A stretch of 64,000 nt of DNA, from positions 1 to 64,000 of the forward strand of contig NZ_FOCW01000003.1 of assembly GCF_900110225.1 (NCBI RefSeq). The letters run 5' to 3'. Below are positions 24,917-34,459 of the stretch, one piece after another. Each line of letters starts with the position of its first letter. The first letter of the stretch is position 1. The translations under genes and the position numbers were made by a program. The notes under the pieces were generated by a model that searched no databases, was not told where the DNA came from, and saw only the letters and a program-made list of their open reading frames with translations. The DNA comes from Allobrachymonas denitrificans DSM 15123. Lineage in GTDB: Bacteria > Pseudomonadota > Gammaproteobacteria > Burkholderiales > Burkholderiaceae_C.

Positions 24917-25345
24917 TCAGAGCTGCGCATGCAGCCGGATCGCCACCATCGACAGCCATACGGTACCGCAGAACACGCTGCCCAGGAACACGGCCGCGCT
25001 GCCGAAATCCTTGGCGCGCTTGGCCAGCGGGTGCAGTTCGTAACTGATGCGGTCGATGGCATCCTCGATGCCGCTGTTGAGCAGCTCGATCACCATCAGG
25101 GCCACCAGAGAACCGGCCAGGATCACCACCTCGGCCCAGCTGCGCCCCACCACGAAGGAGAGCGGAATGCCGATGGCCGCCAGCGTCAGCTCCATGCGGA
25201 AGGCCGAGCACTCGCGCACCGCTGCCTTCAGCCCGTCGATGGAGTACAGCGTCGCATGCCACAGCCGCGACAGCCCACGGCGCGACTTCTGCGGATGCTC
25301 GCGCGGATCGGGCTTGGGAATCTTCTCGATCACAGCTGCCACCAC
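24917..25345 (-). CDS. dgkA: Diacylglycerol kinase DgkA
   Basis: Small integral-membrane kinase recycling diacylglycerol to phosphatidic acid. It is 142 aa, slightly longer than E. coli DgkA (122 aa), with an N-terminal cytoplasmic extension. The family core is AAVRECSAFRMELTLAAI, followed by VELLNSGIEDAIDRI with the catalytic Glu in the helix, and KRAKDFGSAAVFL. The likely start is GTG 25345, which lies inside the 3' end of the RDD gene upstream (16-bp overlap), indicating translational coupling. Confidence 0.93.
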   Translation of the reverse strand: MVAAVIEKIPKPDPREHPQKSRRGLSRLWHATLYSIDGLKAAVRECSAFRMELTLAAIGIPLSFVVGRSWAEVVILAGSLVALMVIELLNSGIEDAIDRISYELHPLAKRAKDFGSAAVFLGSVFCGTVWLSMVAIRLHAQL

Positions 25346-25902
25346 TTGCGGGTTTGTTCGGCCTTGGGCGGTGGCGCCTGATGGATCAGGTAGGTGCCGG
25401 CCAGCACGTCATGCAGGAACTGGCGCTGCGGCAGCAGGCGGCTGAGCAGGGCCCAGAATACCACCCACAGCAGGAAGGCGGTGGTGGCCATGCCGGGTGC
25501 TTCCTGCCAGTGGCGGGTGACGGACATTACGCCCAGCGGCGGCAGCACCCACAGCCAGCTCAGCAGGTAGCGTGCCAGTGCACGCAGCTTGCTGATGGGC
25601 TGGCCCAGACGATCCACGATGCGGATATGCCAGGTTTTCATGGCCAGCGTGTGACCCTTGCTCCAGAACCAGATGAAATAGGCGCCCAGCACCAGAAACA
25701 GGAAGATCTGGTGGCCGTGGCGGTTCTGCAGTGCGTGGCGCGTCTGCGTCAGCGCGCTGAACAGATAGCCTGCCAGAAACACTACGCCGAACAGCAGCAT
25801 GCCTTCGTACAGCCAGCAGGACAGGCGGCGCCACAGTGGCGGCGCCTGCAGCGAAAGCGGGGGCGCCGGCTGGCCGGCAGCGGGAAGGGAGGAAGCGTTC
25901 AT
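25330..25902 (-). CDS. RDD-family membrane protein
   Basis: A 190-aa membrane protein with about four helices. RDD family features are WRRLSCWLYEGMLLFGVVFL, where the usual Arg-Asp-Asp is replaced by a weaker match, and the KTWHIRIVDRLGQPISKLRALARYLL and RQFLHDVLAGT blocks. Function unknown; relatives are proposed transporters. ATG 25902. It overlaps dgkA by 16 bp, so RDD-dgkA are a bicistron. On the other side about 500 bp separate it from the divergent ilvB. Confidence 0.85.
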   Translation of the reverse strand: MNASSLPAAGQPAPPLSLQAPPLWRRLSCWLYEGMLLFGVVFLAGYLFSALTQTRHALQNRHGHQIFLFLVLGAYFIWFWSKGHTLAMKTWHIRIVDRLGQPISKLRALARYLLSWLWVLPPLGVMSVTRHWQEAPGMATTAFLLWVVFWALLSRLLPQRQFLHDVLAGTYLIHQAPPPKAEQTRKWWQL

Positions 25903-26403
25903 TCAGGGCTCGGGCGCAAGCGCGCGCAATTCAGGCGGCGCCAAGGGGTACATCCACTTGGCAGAGGGACTCGCGGGAGTATAGCGGCAGCGTGTGAAAC
26001 TTCTGCTGGTCACAGGGGCGCCAAGCAAGCCATCCGGGATCTGAAGGGGAGGGGAGAACAATGTCTTCTTTCGATCCCGTCGCCATTGCGGGGCCAAGCC
26101 GGGCCGCGTAGCCAAGGCTTTCGTATCTGAAGCTGATTGTGTGGAGGAAGCCCCATGTCGCATTCGCGCATCGCCAATCATGAGGCACACAGGCATCTTC
26201 CGTGATTTGTAAAAATTTCTCACTTTTGCATTGCAGCAATGCCATAATGGTGCTCTGCACAACTCATACGGCAAACGGGTCTCTGTCCGGCGCGTTACAA
26301 AAGCGCCCATGGCTTTGGCCTTAAGTCTCGAAGCCATCTCACAAGGATGCCGCCGAGAGGCACCCAAGGTTTTTCTCTATAGAAAATCACAAAGGTTCAT
26401 CAC
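25903..26403 (+). promoter_or_regulatory. 500-bp intergenic region upstream of ilvB
   Basis: No convincing gene was found in this stretch between the RDD gene and ilvB. A candidate ilv promoter on the plus strand has CATAAT at 26243-26248 as -10, with a weak -35 (TCACTT near 26220). It overlaps an inverted repeat, GCATTG-CAG-CAATGC (26228-26242), that could be an operator. The untranslated leader from there to ilvB would be about 150 nt. I saw no leader peptide rich in Val/Ile/Leu codons and no intrinsic terminator. ilvB itself is preceded by AAAGG at 26391-26395. Confidence 0.35.
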
Positions 26404-28179
26404 ATGGATACCCAACAGAATACGGCTGCAGCGGCAGCCAAGTCTCCCTCTTCCCGCGCTCCCATGCTCATGGGCGCCGAAATCCTCATCAAGTGCCTCG
26501 AGGCCGAGAACGTCAAGCACCTCTGGGGCTACCCCGGCGGCGCCGTGCTTTACATCTACGATGCCCTGTACAAGCAGGAAAGCATTCAGCACGTGCTGGT
26601 GCGTCACGAGCAGGCTGCCGTGCACGCTGCCGACGGCTTTGCCCGTGCCACCGGTGAAGTGGGCGTGGCCCTGGTCACTTCCGGCCCCGGCCTGACCAAC
26701 GCCGTTACCGGCATTGCCACCGCCTACATGGACAGCATTCCGCTGGTGGTAATCGCCGGCCAGGTGCCGACCGGTGCCATCGGCCAGGACGCCTTTCAGG
26801 AATGCGACACCGTGGGCATCACGCGTCCGGTGGTCAAGCACAACTTCCTGGTGAAGGATCCCAAGGACATCCCCACCGTCGTCAAGCGCGCCTTCCACAT
26901 TGCACGCACCGGCCGCCCCGGTCCGGTCGTGATCGACATTCCCAAGGATGTGTCCTTCCAGAAGGTGGCCTGGCATGGTTACCCCGAGACGGTGGCCATG
27001 CGCTCCTACAACCCGGTGCGCAAGGGCCACGGTGGCCAGATCCGCAAGGCACTGCAGTTGCTGCTGAACGCCAAGCGTCCCTACATCTACACCGGCGGCG
27101 GCGTGCTGCTGGGCAATGCCTGCGACGAACTGCGCACGCTGGTCGATACGCTGGGTGCTCCCTGCACCAACACGCTGATGGGCCTGGGTGCCTATCCGGC
27201 CAGCGATCCGAAATTCCTGGGCATGCTGGGCATGCACGGTACGGTGCAGGCCAACAACGCCATGCAGCACTGTGATGTGCTGCTGGCCGTAGGCGCCCGT
27301 TTCGATGACCGCGTGATCGGCAACCCCAAGCACTTTGCGCAGAACGAGCGCAAGATCATCCATATCGACATCGACCCCTCCGTGATCTCCAAGCGCGTCA
27401 AGGTCGACGTGCCGATCGTGGGCGATGTGAAGGACGTGCTGGTCGAGCTGCTCAACGCCATCAACGAGTCCGACGTCAAGCCGAACCCCGAGACGCTGGC
27501 TCCGTGGTGGGACACCATCAACAAGTGGCGCAAGACCGACTGCCTGAAGTACGACCGCGACAACACGGACGTGATCAAGCCGCAGAAAGTGGTCGAGACC
27601 CTGTACGAGATGACCAAGGACGACGACTGCTACATCACGTCCGACGTGGGGCAGCACCAGATGTTCGCGGCGCAGTTCTATCCGTTCAACAAGCCGCGCC
27701 GCTGGATCAACTCCGGTGGCCTAGGCACCATGGGCGTGGGCATTCCCTATGCCATGGGCATCAAGCTGGCCAAGCCGAAGGCCGATGTGTACTGCGTGAC
27801 GGGCGAAGGCTCGGTGCAGATGAACATCCAGGAACTCTCCACCTGCCTGCAGTATGAAACGCCGATCAAGATCGTGGCGCTGAACAACCGCTACCTGGGC
27901 ATGGTGCGCCAGTGGCAGGAGATCGAGTACTCCGGCCGCTACAGCCACAGCTACATGGACGCGCTGCCCAACTTCGTCAAGCTGGCCGAGGCCTATGGCC
28001 ACGTGGGTCTGCTGATCGAGGATCCGAAGGACGTCGAACCGGCCCTGCGCGAAGCCAAGAAACTCAAGGACCGCACCGTGTTCCTCGACTTCCGCACCGA
28101 TCCCACCGAGAACGTGTTCCCGATGGTGCAGGCCGGCAAGGGCATCACCGAGATGCTGCTGGGCTCGGAAGAGCTGTAA
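26404..28179 (+). CDS. ilvB: Acetolactate synthase large subunit
   Basis: TPP-dependent synthase that makes 2-acetolactate or 2-aceto-2-hydroxybutyrate in valine, leucine and isoleucine synthesis. It is 591 aa. Blocks: MGAEILIKCLEAENVKHLWG start, VRHEQAAVHAADGFARATG (catalytic Glu of the TPP site), AFQECDTVGITRPVVKHNF, and the thiamine motif TGEGSVQMNIQEL...ALNNRYLGMV, where the canonical GDG is GEG. ATG 26404. It is 157 bp upstream of ilvN; ilvC follows. The subunit assignment is certain; ilvB versus ilvI naming is a matter of convention. Confidence 0.97.
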   Translation: MDTQQNTAAAAAKSPSSRAPMLMGAEILIKCLEAENVKHLWGYPGGAVLYIYDALYKQESIQHVLVRHEQAAVHAADGFARATGEVGVALVTSGPGLTNAVTGIATAYMDSIPLVVIAGQVPTGAIGQDAFQECDTVGITRPVVKHNFLVKDPKDIPTVVKRAFHIARTGRPGPVVIDIPKDVSFQKVAWHGYPETVAMRSYNPVRKGHGGQIRKALQLLLNAKRPYIYTGGGVLLGNACDELRTLVDTLGAPCTNTLMGLGAYPASDPKFLGMLGMHGTVQANNAMQHCDVLLAVGARFDDRVIGNPKHFAQNERKIIHIDIDPSVISKRVKVDVPIVGDVKDVLVELLNAINESDVKPNPETLAPWWDTINKWRKTDCLKYDRDNTDVIKPQKVVETLYEMTKDDDCYITSDVGQHQMFAAQFYPFNKPRRWINSGGLGTMGVGIPYAMGIKLAKPKADVYCVTGEGSVQMNIQELSTCLQYETPIKIVALNNRYLGMVRQWQEIEYSGRYSHSYMDALPNFVKLAEAYGHVGLLIEDPKDVEPALREAKKLKDRTVFLDFRTDPTENVFPMVQAGKGITEMLLGSEEL

Positions 28180-28336
28180 CTTGATGCGGGCTGCCGCCTG
28201 TTTCCGGGCTGCCTTGCCGGCCCGGCGGGTGGGTGGTGTGCCTGATGCTTCCCTTCTTATTTTTGCGTGAATCTATTGTCTGCCAAGCCTGCCGCTTACC
28301 GGCTGCAGGGGAGGGCAGCGAAAAGAGGAAACCGAC

Positions 28337-28828
28337 ATGAAACACATCATTGCCATCCTGCTGGAGAACGAAGCCGGCGCATTGTCGCGCGTGGTGGGCC
28401 TGTTCTCTGCACGCGGCTACAACATCGAGAGCCTGACCGTGGCGCCGACCGAGGACGAGAGCCTGTCGCGCATGACCATCGAGACCTCGGGCTCCGATGA
28501 CGTGATCGAGCAGATCACCAAGCACCTCAACCGCCTGATCGAAGTGGTCAAGGTGGTCGACCTGACCGAGGGCGCCTACATCGAGCGCGAGCTGATGATG
28601 GTGAAGGTGCGCGCAGTGGGCAAGGAGCGCGAGGAAATGAAGCGTATGGCCGACATCTTCCGTGGCCGCATCATCGACGTCACCGACAAGAGCTACACCA
28701 TCGAGGTGACCGGCGACAAGAACAAGAACGACGCTTTCCTGAATGCCATCGAGCGCAGCGCCATCCTGGAAACCGTGCGTACCGGCTCCAGCGGTCTGGG
28801 TCGTGGCGAGCGCATCCTGCGCGTCTGA
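28337..28828 (+). CDS. ilvN: Acetolactate synthase small (regulatory) subunit
   Basis: A 163-aa regulatory subunit with an N-terminal ACT domain that binds valine: HIIAILLENEAGALSRVVGLFSARGYNIES, then the C-terminal domain with FRGRIIDVTDKSYTIEVTG. The length is that of IlvH-type subunits (about 163 aa); E. coli IlvN is much shorter (96 aa), so ilvH is an equally valid name. ATG 28337 follows AAAGAGGAAACC. It is downstream of ilvB in a likely operon. Confidence 0.96.
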   Translation: MKHIIAILLENEAGALSRVVGLFSARGYNIESLTVAPTEDESLSRMTIETSGSDDVIEQITKHLNRLIEVVKVVDLTEGAYIERELMMVKVRAVGKEREEMKRMADIFRGRIIDVTDKSYTIEVTGDKNKNDAFLNAIERSAILETVRTGSSGLGRGERILRV

Positions 28829-28908
28829 GCGACCTACAATAGTAGTTTTGGCTGTCTGCGCCTCGGTGGGCTCAGTGCAGACGGCTTCTTTCGGCGAAAA
28901 CATTGACC

Positions 28909-28935
28909 GTTCGCCCTGAGCCTGCCGAAGGGCGT
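28909..28935 (+). repeat. REP-like palindromic element between ilvN and ilvC
   Basis: GTTCGCCCTGAG-CCTGCCGAAGGGCG forms a 6-bp stem (CGCCCT/AGGGCG) with an 11-nt loop. The GTTCGxCCTGAGCxTGxCGAAGG type is a widespread dispersed intergenic repeat in proteobacterial genomes. Only one clear copy is in this window. Confidence 0.6.
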
Positions 28936-28953
28936 TTCGCCACCTTATTCTGA

Positions 28954-29985
<1,032 letters not shown>

Positions 29986-30064
29986 TCGGTTCTGCGGCGC
30001 GCACGGCCTCCGGATCGTGCACAATAGCCCTCCGCCGCAGCCTGCCTGCGGCCGGGTGGATGCG

Positions 30065-30095
30065 AAAAGCCACTTCGGTGGCTTTTGCCGTTTTT
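30065..30095 (+). terminator. Intrinsic terminator after ilvC
   Basis: AAAAGCCAC, TTCG tetraloop, GTGGCTTTT, then GCCGTTTTT. A stable nine-pair hairpin, correctly placed 80 bp past the ilvC stop. Confidence 0.85.
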
Positions 30096-30144
30096 GACGC
30101 CTGTCCCCATGGCGGGGCCGGTGTTTTCATGGGATCATTGAACG

Positions 30145-30789
30145 ATGAGCAACAACAACTATCCTCACCCCATCCTGGCCCGTGAAGGCTGGCCCTACAT
30201 CGGTGGCAGCCTGGTCGTGGCGCTGCTGGTGCATGTCGTGTTCAGCGGTGGCGCCGCGCTGCCGTTCTGGCTGATCGCGGCTTTCGTGATCCAGTTCTTC
30301 CGCGATCCGGCTCGCCCGATCCCGCAGGATGCCAATGCCGTGCTGTCGCCGGCCGATGGCCGTATTGTCAAGGTGGAGAAGGTCCGTGATCCTTATGCCG
30401 ACCGCGACGCGCTGCTGATCAGCGTGTTCATGAACGTGTTCAACGTGCACAGCAACCGCGCGTCGGTGGATGGCACCGTGACCCAGGTGCAGTACTTCCC
30501 CGGCGCGTTCGTCAACGCCGACCTGGACAAGGCCTCGACCGAAAACGAACGCAACGCCGTGGTGATCGACAGCAATGGCACCACCATCACGCTGGTGCAG
30601 GTGGCCGGCCTGATTGCCCGCCGCATCCTGTGCTACGTCAAGCCCGGCGACGTGCTGACGCGTGGCCAGCGCTATGGCTTCATCCGTTTCGGTTCGCGCG
30701 TGGACGTATACCTGCCGCTCACGGCGCAGCCCAAGGTGGCACCCGGCGACAAGGTGTCGGCCACGACCACGATTCTGGCCGTCCTGTAA
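30145..30789 (+). CDS. psd: Phosphatidylserine decarboxylase proenzyme
   Basis: Decarboxylates phosphatidylserine to phosphatidylethanolamine. It is 214 aa, the short type II-like form common in bacteria that also have PssA nearby. One or two N-terminal hydrophobic helices ([16 protein letters not shown]) are followed by [26 protein letters not shown] and the C-terminal self-cleavage site RFGSRVD, whose Ser becomes the pyruvoyl group. It is 58 bp upstream of pssA, so the two consecutive phospholipid steps are encoded together. Confidence 0.96.
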   Translation: MSNNNYPHPILAREGWPYIGGSLVVALLVHVVFSGGAALPFWLIAAFVIQFFRDPARPIPQDANAVLSPADGRIVKVEKVRDPYADRDALLISVFMNVFNVHSNRASVDGTVTQVQYFPGAFVNADLDKASTENERNAVVIDSNGTTITLVQVAGLIARRILCYVKPGDVLTRGQRYGFIRFGSRVDVYLPLTAQPKVAPGDKVSATTTILAVL

Positions 30790-30847
30790 GATGCAGGTTC
30801 GCTGATGCCTGCATGCGGGCATCGTTCGCGGCATACCCAGGAGCAGC

Positions 30848-31717
30848 ATGGACTTCTCTCCCCAAGACCCTGAAGCACAAGGCCAGCTGGTGCGCAAGCG
30901 CCGCAAGGGCATTTATGTGCTGCCCAACCTGTTCACGCTGGCGGCGCTGTTCGGGGGGTTCTATTCGGTCGTGATGGCCATGAATGGTCGTTTCGACTTG
31001 GCCACCATCGGCGTGTTCGCTGCCATGGTGCTGGACAGCCTGGATGGCCGGGTGGCACGCCTCACGCACACCCAGAGCGCTTTCGGCGAGCAGATGGATT
31101 CGCTCTCCGACATGGTGAGTTTTGGTGCCGCGCCGGCGCTGATTGCCTATGAATGGGCGCTGCGCCCGCTGGGCCGCTGGGGATGGATTGCCGCTTTCGT
31201 CTACTGTGCCTGCGCTGCCTTGCGTCTGGCACGCTTCAATGTCAACACCGGGGTGGTGGACAAGCGCTATTTCCAGGGCCTGCCGTCTCCGGCTGCAGCC
31301 GCGCTGGTTACCGGCTTCATCTGGCTGACCAACGAGATCATCACCGCGCACCGCGACGTGCCCTGGTTCAAGGCCTTCATCGAGCTGTTCACGGGCGGCG
31401 GCATTCTGCGCACCGACCTGTCCTGGTTCATGTTCGCCATCACGCTGGTGGCCGGCCTGACCATGGTGACCAATGTGCCGTACTACAGCTTCAAGGATTT
31501 TGGCGGCAAGCGCAGCGTGCCGTTTGCCCTGTTGATCGGCGTGGTGCTGCTGATGGCCGTGATTAGCATCGAGCCGCCGACCATGCTGTTCCTGCTCTTC
31601 GTGCTGTATGCGCTGAGTGGCTATGTGCTGTATGTGTGGCGCAAGGCGACCGGGCAGTATGTGAGCATCGTTGCCACATCCACCGATGAACCCGACGAAA
31701 AAGGCCTGCACGATTGA
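30848..31717 (+). CDS. pssA: CDP-diacylglycerol-serine O-phosphatidyltransferase
   Basis: Makes phosphatidylserine from CDP-diacylglycerol and serine in the inner membrane. It is 289 aa with about six to eight helices. The CDP-alcohol phosphotransferase signature is LDSLDGRVARL...FGEQMDSLSDMVSFG (D..DG..AR...G...D...D pattern), near residues 60-90. ATG 30848 with CAGGAGCAGC upstream. Downstream is the leu leader region, so this gene ends the ilv-psd-pssA block. Confidence 0.96.
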   Translation: MDFSPQDPEAQGQLVRKRRKGIYVLPNLFTLAALFGGFYSVVMAMNGRFDLATIGVFAAMVLDSLDGRVARLTHTQSAFGEQMDSLSDMVSFGAAPALIAYEWALRPLGRWGWIAAFVYCACAALRLARFNVNTGVVDKRYFQGLPSPAAAALVTGFIWLTNEIITAHRDVPWFKAFIELFTGGGILRTDLSWFMFAITLVAGLTMVTNVPYYSFKDFGGKRSVPFALLIGVVLLMAVISIEPPTMLFLLFVLYALSGYVLYVWRKATGQYVSIVATSTDEPDEKGLHD

Positions 31718-31745
31718 CGCGCTGCCGCGAGAATTGTGCTACATT
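31714..31745 (+). promoter_or_regulatory. Weak candidate promoter for the leu leader
   Basis: TTGACG (31714-31719) could act as -35. The only -10-like hexamer is TACATT (31740-31745), at a non-ideal 20-bp spacing. It overlaps the last codons of pssA. If real, transcription would start almost at the leader peptide ATG. Confidence 0.25.
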
Positions 31746-31752
31746 GATTTCC

Positions 31753-31806
31753 ATGAAGGTTTTTGCACTATCCCTGCTACTGGCTGACGTCCGACGGGCG
31801 GGGTAA
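31753..31806 (+). CDS. leuL: leu operon leader peptide
   Basis: A 17-residue open frame, MKVFALSLLLADVRRAG, with a leucine-dense stretch (Leu 6, 8, 9, 10). Codons are CTA, CTG, CTA, CTG; CTA is rare in this GC-rich genome and is also the hallmark of the E. coli leu leader. It precedes leuA and overlaps the RNA segment that can form the antiterminator (ACGGGC 31794-31799), as in classical transcription attenuation. It is too short for standard gene finders, and no strong ribosome-binding site is visible. Assignment is by arrangement and content; translation is unproven. Confidence 0.75.
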   Translation: MKVFALSLLLADVRRAG

Positions 31807-31834
31807 GTAGCGCGCGCAAAAACCTCTCAAACTG

Positions 31835-31871
31835 AGCCCGTTTGCACCTGCAGCGGGCTTTTTGTTTTTTT
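31835..31871 (+). terminator. leu attenuator (intrinsic terminator)
   Basis: AGCCCG (31835-31840) pairs with CGGGCT (31854-31859), with an inner TGC/GCA stem, followed by TTTTTGTTTTTTT. GCCCGT (31836-31841) can alternatively pair with ACGGGC (31794-31799) at the end of the leader frame, giving a mutually exclusive antiterminator. It lies 53 bp upstream of leuA. Confidence 0.8.
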
Positions 31872-31923
31872 GCATCGTGGCAGGTGGCAGCGGACCACCA
31901 ATTTCATCACCAAGGGGCTTTCC

Positions 31924-33465
31924 ATGACCGACCAACTCATCATTTTCGACACCACCTTGCGCGATGGCGAGCAGTCGCCCGGCGCTTCCATGACGCGCGA
32001 CGAGAAGATCCGCATCGCCCGCCAGCTGGAACGCCTGCGCGTGGACGTGATCGAGGCCGGTTTTGCGGCCAGCTCCAACGGCGACTTCGAATGCGTGCAG
32101 GCGATTGCCAACGCGATCAAGGATTCCACCGTGTGTTCGCTCTCGCGCGCCAATGACCGTGACATCAGCCGCGCGGCCGAGGCGCTGAAGAACGCCAACC
32201 GTGGCCGCATCCACACCTTCATCGCCACCAGCCCGCTGCACATGGAGAAGAAGCTGCGCATGTCTCCGGAAGAGGTGTTGGAGCAGGCCCGTCGTTCGGT
32301 GCGCTTTGCCCGCAACCTGATGGCCGACATCGAGTTCAGCGCCGAGGATGGCTACCGCAGCGAACTGGACTTCCTGGCGCGCGTGTGTGAGGCGGTGATT
32401 GACGAGGGTGCCACCACTATCAACATTCCCGACACCGTGGGTTATGCCGTGCCCGAGCTGTATGGCAATTTCATCAAGAGCCTGCGCGAAAAGGTGCCGA
32501 ACAGTGACAAGGCCATCTGGAGTGTGCACTGCCACAATGACCTGGGCATGGCCGTGGCCAACAGCCTGGCCGGCGTGACCCTGGGCGGCGCGCGCCAGGT
32601 GGAGTGCACCATCAACGGTCTGGGCGAGCGTGCCGGCAACTGTTCGCTGGAAGAAGTGGTGATGGCGGTGAAGACGCGCCGCGACTATTTTGGCCTGAAT
32701 GTGAACATCGACACGCAGCAGATCGTGGCCGCCAGCAAGATGGTGAGCCAGATCACCGGTTTCGTGGTGCAGCCGAACAAGGCTGTGGTGGGCGCCAACG
32801 CGTTTGCCCATGCCAGCGGCATCCACCAGGATGGCGTGCTGAAGGCGCGTGACACCTACGAGATCATGCGTGCCGAAGACGTGGGCTGGAGTGCCAACAA
32901 GATCGTGCTGGGCAAGCTCAGCGGCCGCAATGCCTTCAAGCAGCGCCTGCAGGAACTGGGCATCGAGCTGGAGAGCGAAGCCGAGATCAACGCCGCCTTT
33001 GCCCGCTTCAAGGAGCTGGCCGACCGCAAGAGCGAGATTTTCGACGAGGACATCATCGCGCTGGTGGGCGACGAGAGCGTGACGGCCGAGAAGGAGCAGT
33101 TCGGCCTGGTGTCGCTGGCACAGCACAGCGAGACCGGTGAGCAGCCGAGCGCGACTGTGGTGTTCACGGTCGAGGGCAAGGAGGTGAAGGGCGAGTCCAC
33201 GGGTAACGGCCCGGTAGATGCTTCCCTCAAGGCCATCGAATCCCACGTGAACAGCGGCGCGGAAATGATTCTGTATTCGGTCAACGCCATCAGCGGCAAC
33301 ACCGAGAGCCAGGGCGAAGTGACCGTGCGCCTGCAGCAGGCCGGCCGCATCGTGAACGGTGTGGGTGCCGATCCGGATATCGTGGTGGCGTCTGCCAAGG
33401 CCTACCTGAGCGCGCTCAACAAGCTGCACAGCAAGGTGGAGCGCGTGCACGCGCAGGGCGTTTGA
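31924..33465 (+). CDS. leuA: 2-Isopropylmalate synthase
   Basis: Condenses 2-oxoisovalerate with acetyl-CoA, the first committed step of leucine synthesis. It is 513 aa, the standard bacterial length. The N-terminal TIM barrel begins [18 protein letters not shown]; the metal-binding [16 protein letters not shown] and [10 protein letters not shown] follow. [12 protein letters not shown] and the C-terminal LeuA dimer/leucine-feedback domain (from about residue 390) are intact. ATG 31924 with the attenuator upstream shows leucine-regulated transcription. A terminator follows at 33573. Confidence 0.98.
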   Translation: MTDQLIIFDTTLRDGEQSPGASMTRDEKIRIARQLERLRVDVIEAGFAASSNGDFECVQAIANAIKDSTVCSLSRANDRDISRAAEALKNANRGRIHTFIATSPLHMEKKLRMSPEEVLEQARRSVRFARNLMADIEFSAEDGYRSELDFLARVCEAVIDEGATTINIPDTVGYAVPELYGNFIKSLREKVPNSDKAIWSVHCHNDLGMAVANSLAGVTLGGARQVECTINGLGERAGNCSLEEVVMAVKTRRDYFGLNVNIDTQQIVAASKMVSQITGFVVQPNKAVVGANAFAHASGIHQDGVLKARDTYEIMRAEDVGWSANKIVLGKLSGRNAFKQRLQELGIELESEAEINAAFARFKELADRKSEIFDEDIIALVGDESVTAEKEQFGLVSLAQHSETGEQPSATVVFTVEGKEVKGESTGNGPVDASLKAIESHVNSGAEMILYSVNAISGNTESQGEVTVRLQQAGRIVNGVGADPDIVVASAKAYLSALNKLHSKVERVHAQGV

Positions 33466-33572
33466 GTTGAGCAGGGGCTGCCTTGACAGGGTGGCCCAGC
33501 CCTGCCAACGGCACCAGAGCGGCAACGCTCATGGAGCAGGCTGGCCCGAAAGCAGCGGTGATGCTGCATCAG

Positions 33573-33613
33573 AAAAAGCGGTGATCTGTCCGAACGGCAG
33601 TCACCGCTTTTTT
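33573..33613 (+). terminator. Intrinsic terminator downstream of leuA
   Basis: AAAAAGCGGTGA (33573-33584) pairs with TCACCGCTTTTTT (33601-33613), and the loop has a minor CTG/CAG stem. The A-tract on the left makes it usable in both directions, so it can also end the leftward gntR transcript region. It marks the border between leuA and the phenol island. The rest of 33466-33683 holds nothing I recognise. Confidence 0.85.
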
Positions 33614-33683
33614 GCCAGCGCTTGGAGGGTGGCATTCAAGACGGGCCGCGGGGTCCGAACCAGGTACCGTCTCTACTTTTTTG

Positions 33684-34442
33684 TCAGCTCTTGACGGGCA
33701 GCAGTCCAGGCTTGGAGGCTTCGAAGCCGGGCAGCGCCTGGCTGCGCGCGACCTGGCGGATCAGATCGCAGGTGATGCGCACGTGCGATTCCAGCGCCAG
33801 CGCAGCGCGGGCGTCCTGGCGGGCGATGGCGGCGCGGAAGATGATTTCGTGCTCTTCATCGACATTGCGCTCGATGGTGTGTTCGGCCACCAGCTGCAGC
33901 GTCATGTAGCGGTAGCGCTCGGAATGGCGGTTGAGCAGGCCGAGCAGGTACTTGGTCCACGGGGAGTGGTAGCCGGCAATCAGGGCTTCGTGGAAACGCT
34001 TGTTGCACTGCTCGAACTGCTGGGTGTCGATCTGGCCGCTGCTGTCGCGCAGGCGCGTCATGGCTTCGTAGGAGCTGCGCAGCTCCGCTTCCCAGCGGGC
34101 ATCGCCGTGGCGGATGGACTGGCGCAGCGCCTCGGTTTCGAGCAGAACGCGCTGGTTGGTCAGGTCTTCCAGGTCATCCAGCGAGATCGGGCTGACGCGA
34201 AAGCCGCGCTGGCCTTCGTTGTAGACGAGCGCATCGGACACCAGCAGCGACAGCGCCTCGCGCAGGGTGCCGGCGCCGACGTCGTAGTCTTCCTTGAGGT
34301 GCTCCACGCGCAGCTTGCAGCCGGGCAACAGGCGGCCCTCGATGATGTCGGCACGCATGGCGCGGTAGGCCTTTTCGACCAGGGTGCGCGGTGCGGGATC
34401 CTCGGTCTGGGTCAGGAAATGCTGGGAGGCAACAAAAGTCAT
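33684..34442 (-). CDS. GntR-family (FadR-type) transcriptional repressor of the phenol cluster
   Basis: A 252-aa regulator. The N-terminal winged helix has LVEKAYRAMRADIIEGRLLPG and LREALSLLVSDALVYNEGQRGFRV; the C-terminal helical FCD effector domain contains FHEALIAGYHSPWTKYLLGLLNRHSERY with the usual metal-type histidines. In Comamonas the analogous gene (aphS) represses phenol genes. It begins 17 bp after the DmpR-like gene on the same strand, so both are one transcript. No clear ribosome-binding site was seen, which fits translational coupling. It probably binds one of the repeated operator motifs in the cluster, though which one cannot be told. Confidence 0.87.
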   Translation of the reverse strand: MTFVASQHFLTQTEDPAPRTLVEKAYRAMRADIIEGRLLPGCKLRVEHLKEDYDVGAGTLREALSLLVSDALVYNEGQRGFRVSPISLDDLEDLTNQRVLLETEALRQSIRHGDARWEAELRSSYEAMTRLRDSSGQIDTQQFEQCNKRFHEALIAGYHSPWTKYLLGLLNRHSERYRYMTLQLVAEHTIERNVDEEHEIIFRAAIARQDARAALALESHVRITCDLIRQVARSQALPGFEASKPGLLPVKS

Positions 34443-34459
34443 GATGGGGCTCGCGGGCT

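Noticed and set aside
25903-26367. 154-aa minus-strand open frame upstream of ilvB
   Set aside because: No recognisable family, no ribosome-binding site and atypical residue composition; it covers the probable ilv promoter region.
26309-26403. Possible ilv leader peptide starting at ATG 26309
   Set aside because: The frame is not rich in Val, Ile or Leu codons in a run, runs on into ilvB in another frame, and has no adjacent terminator hairpin.
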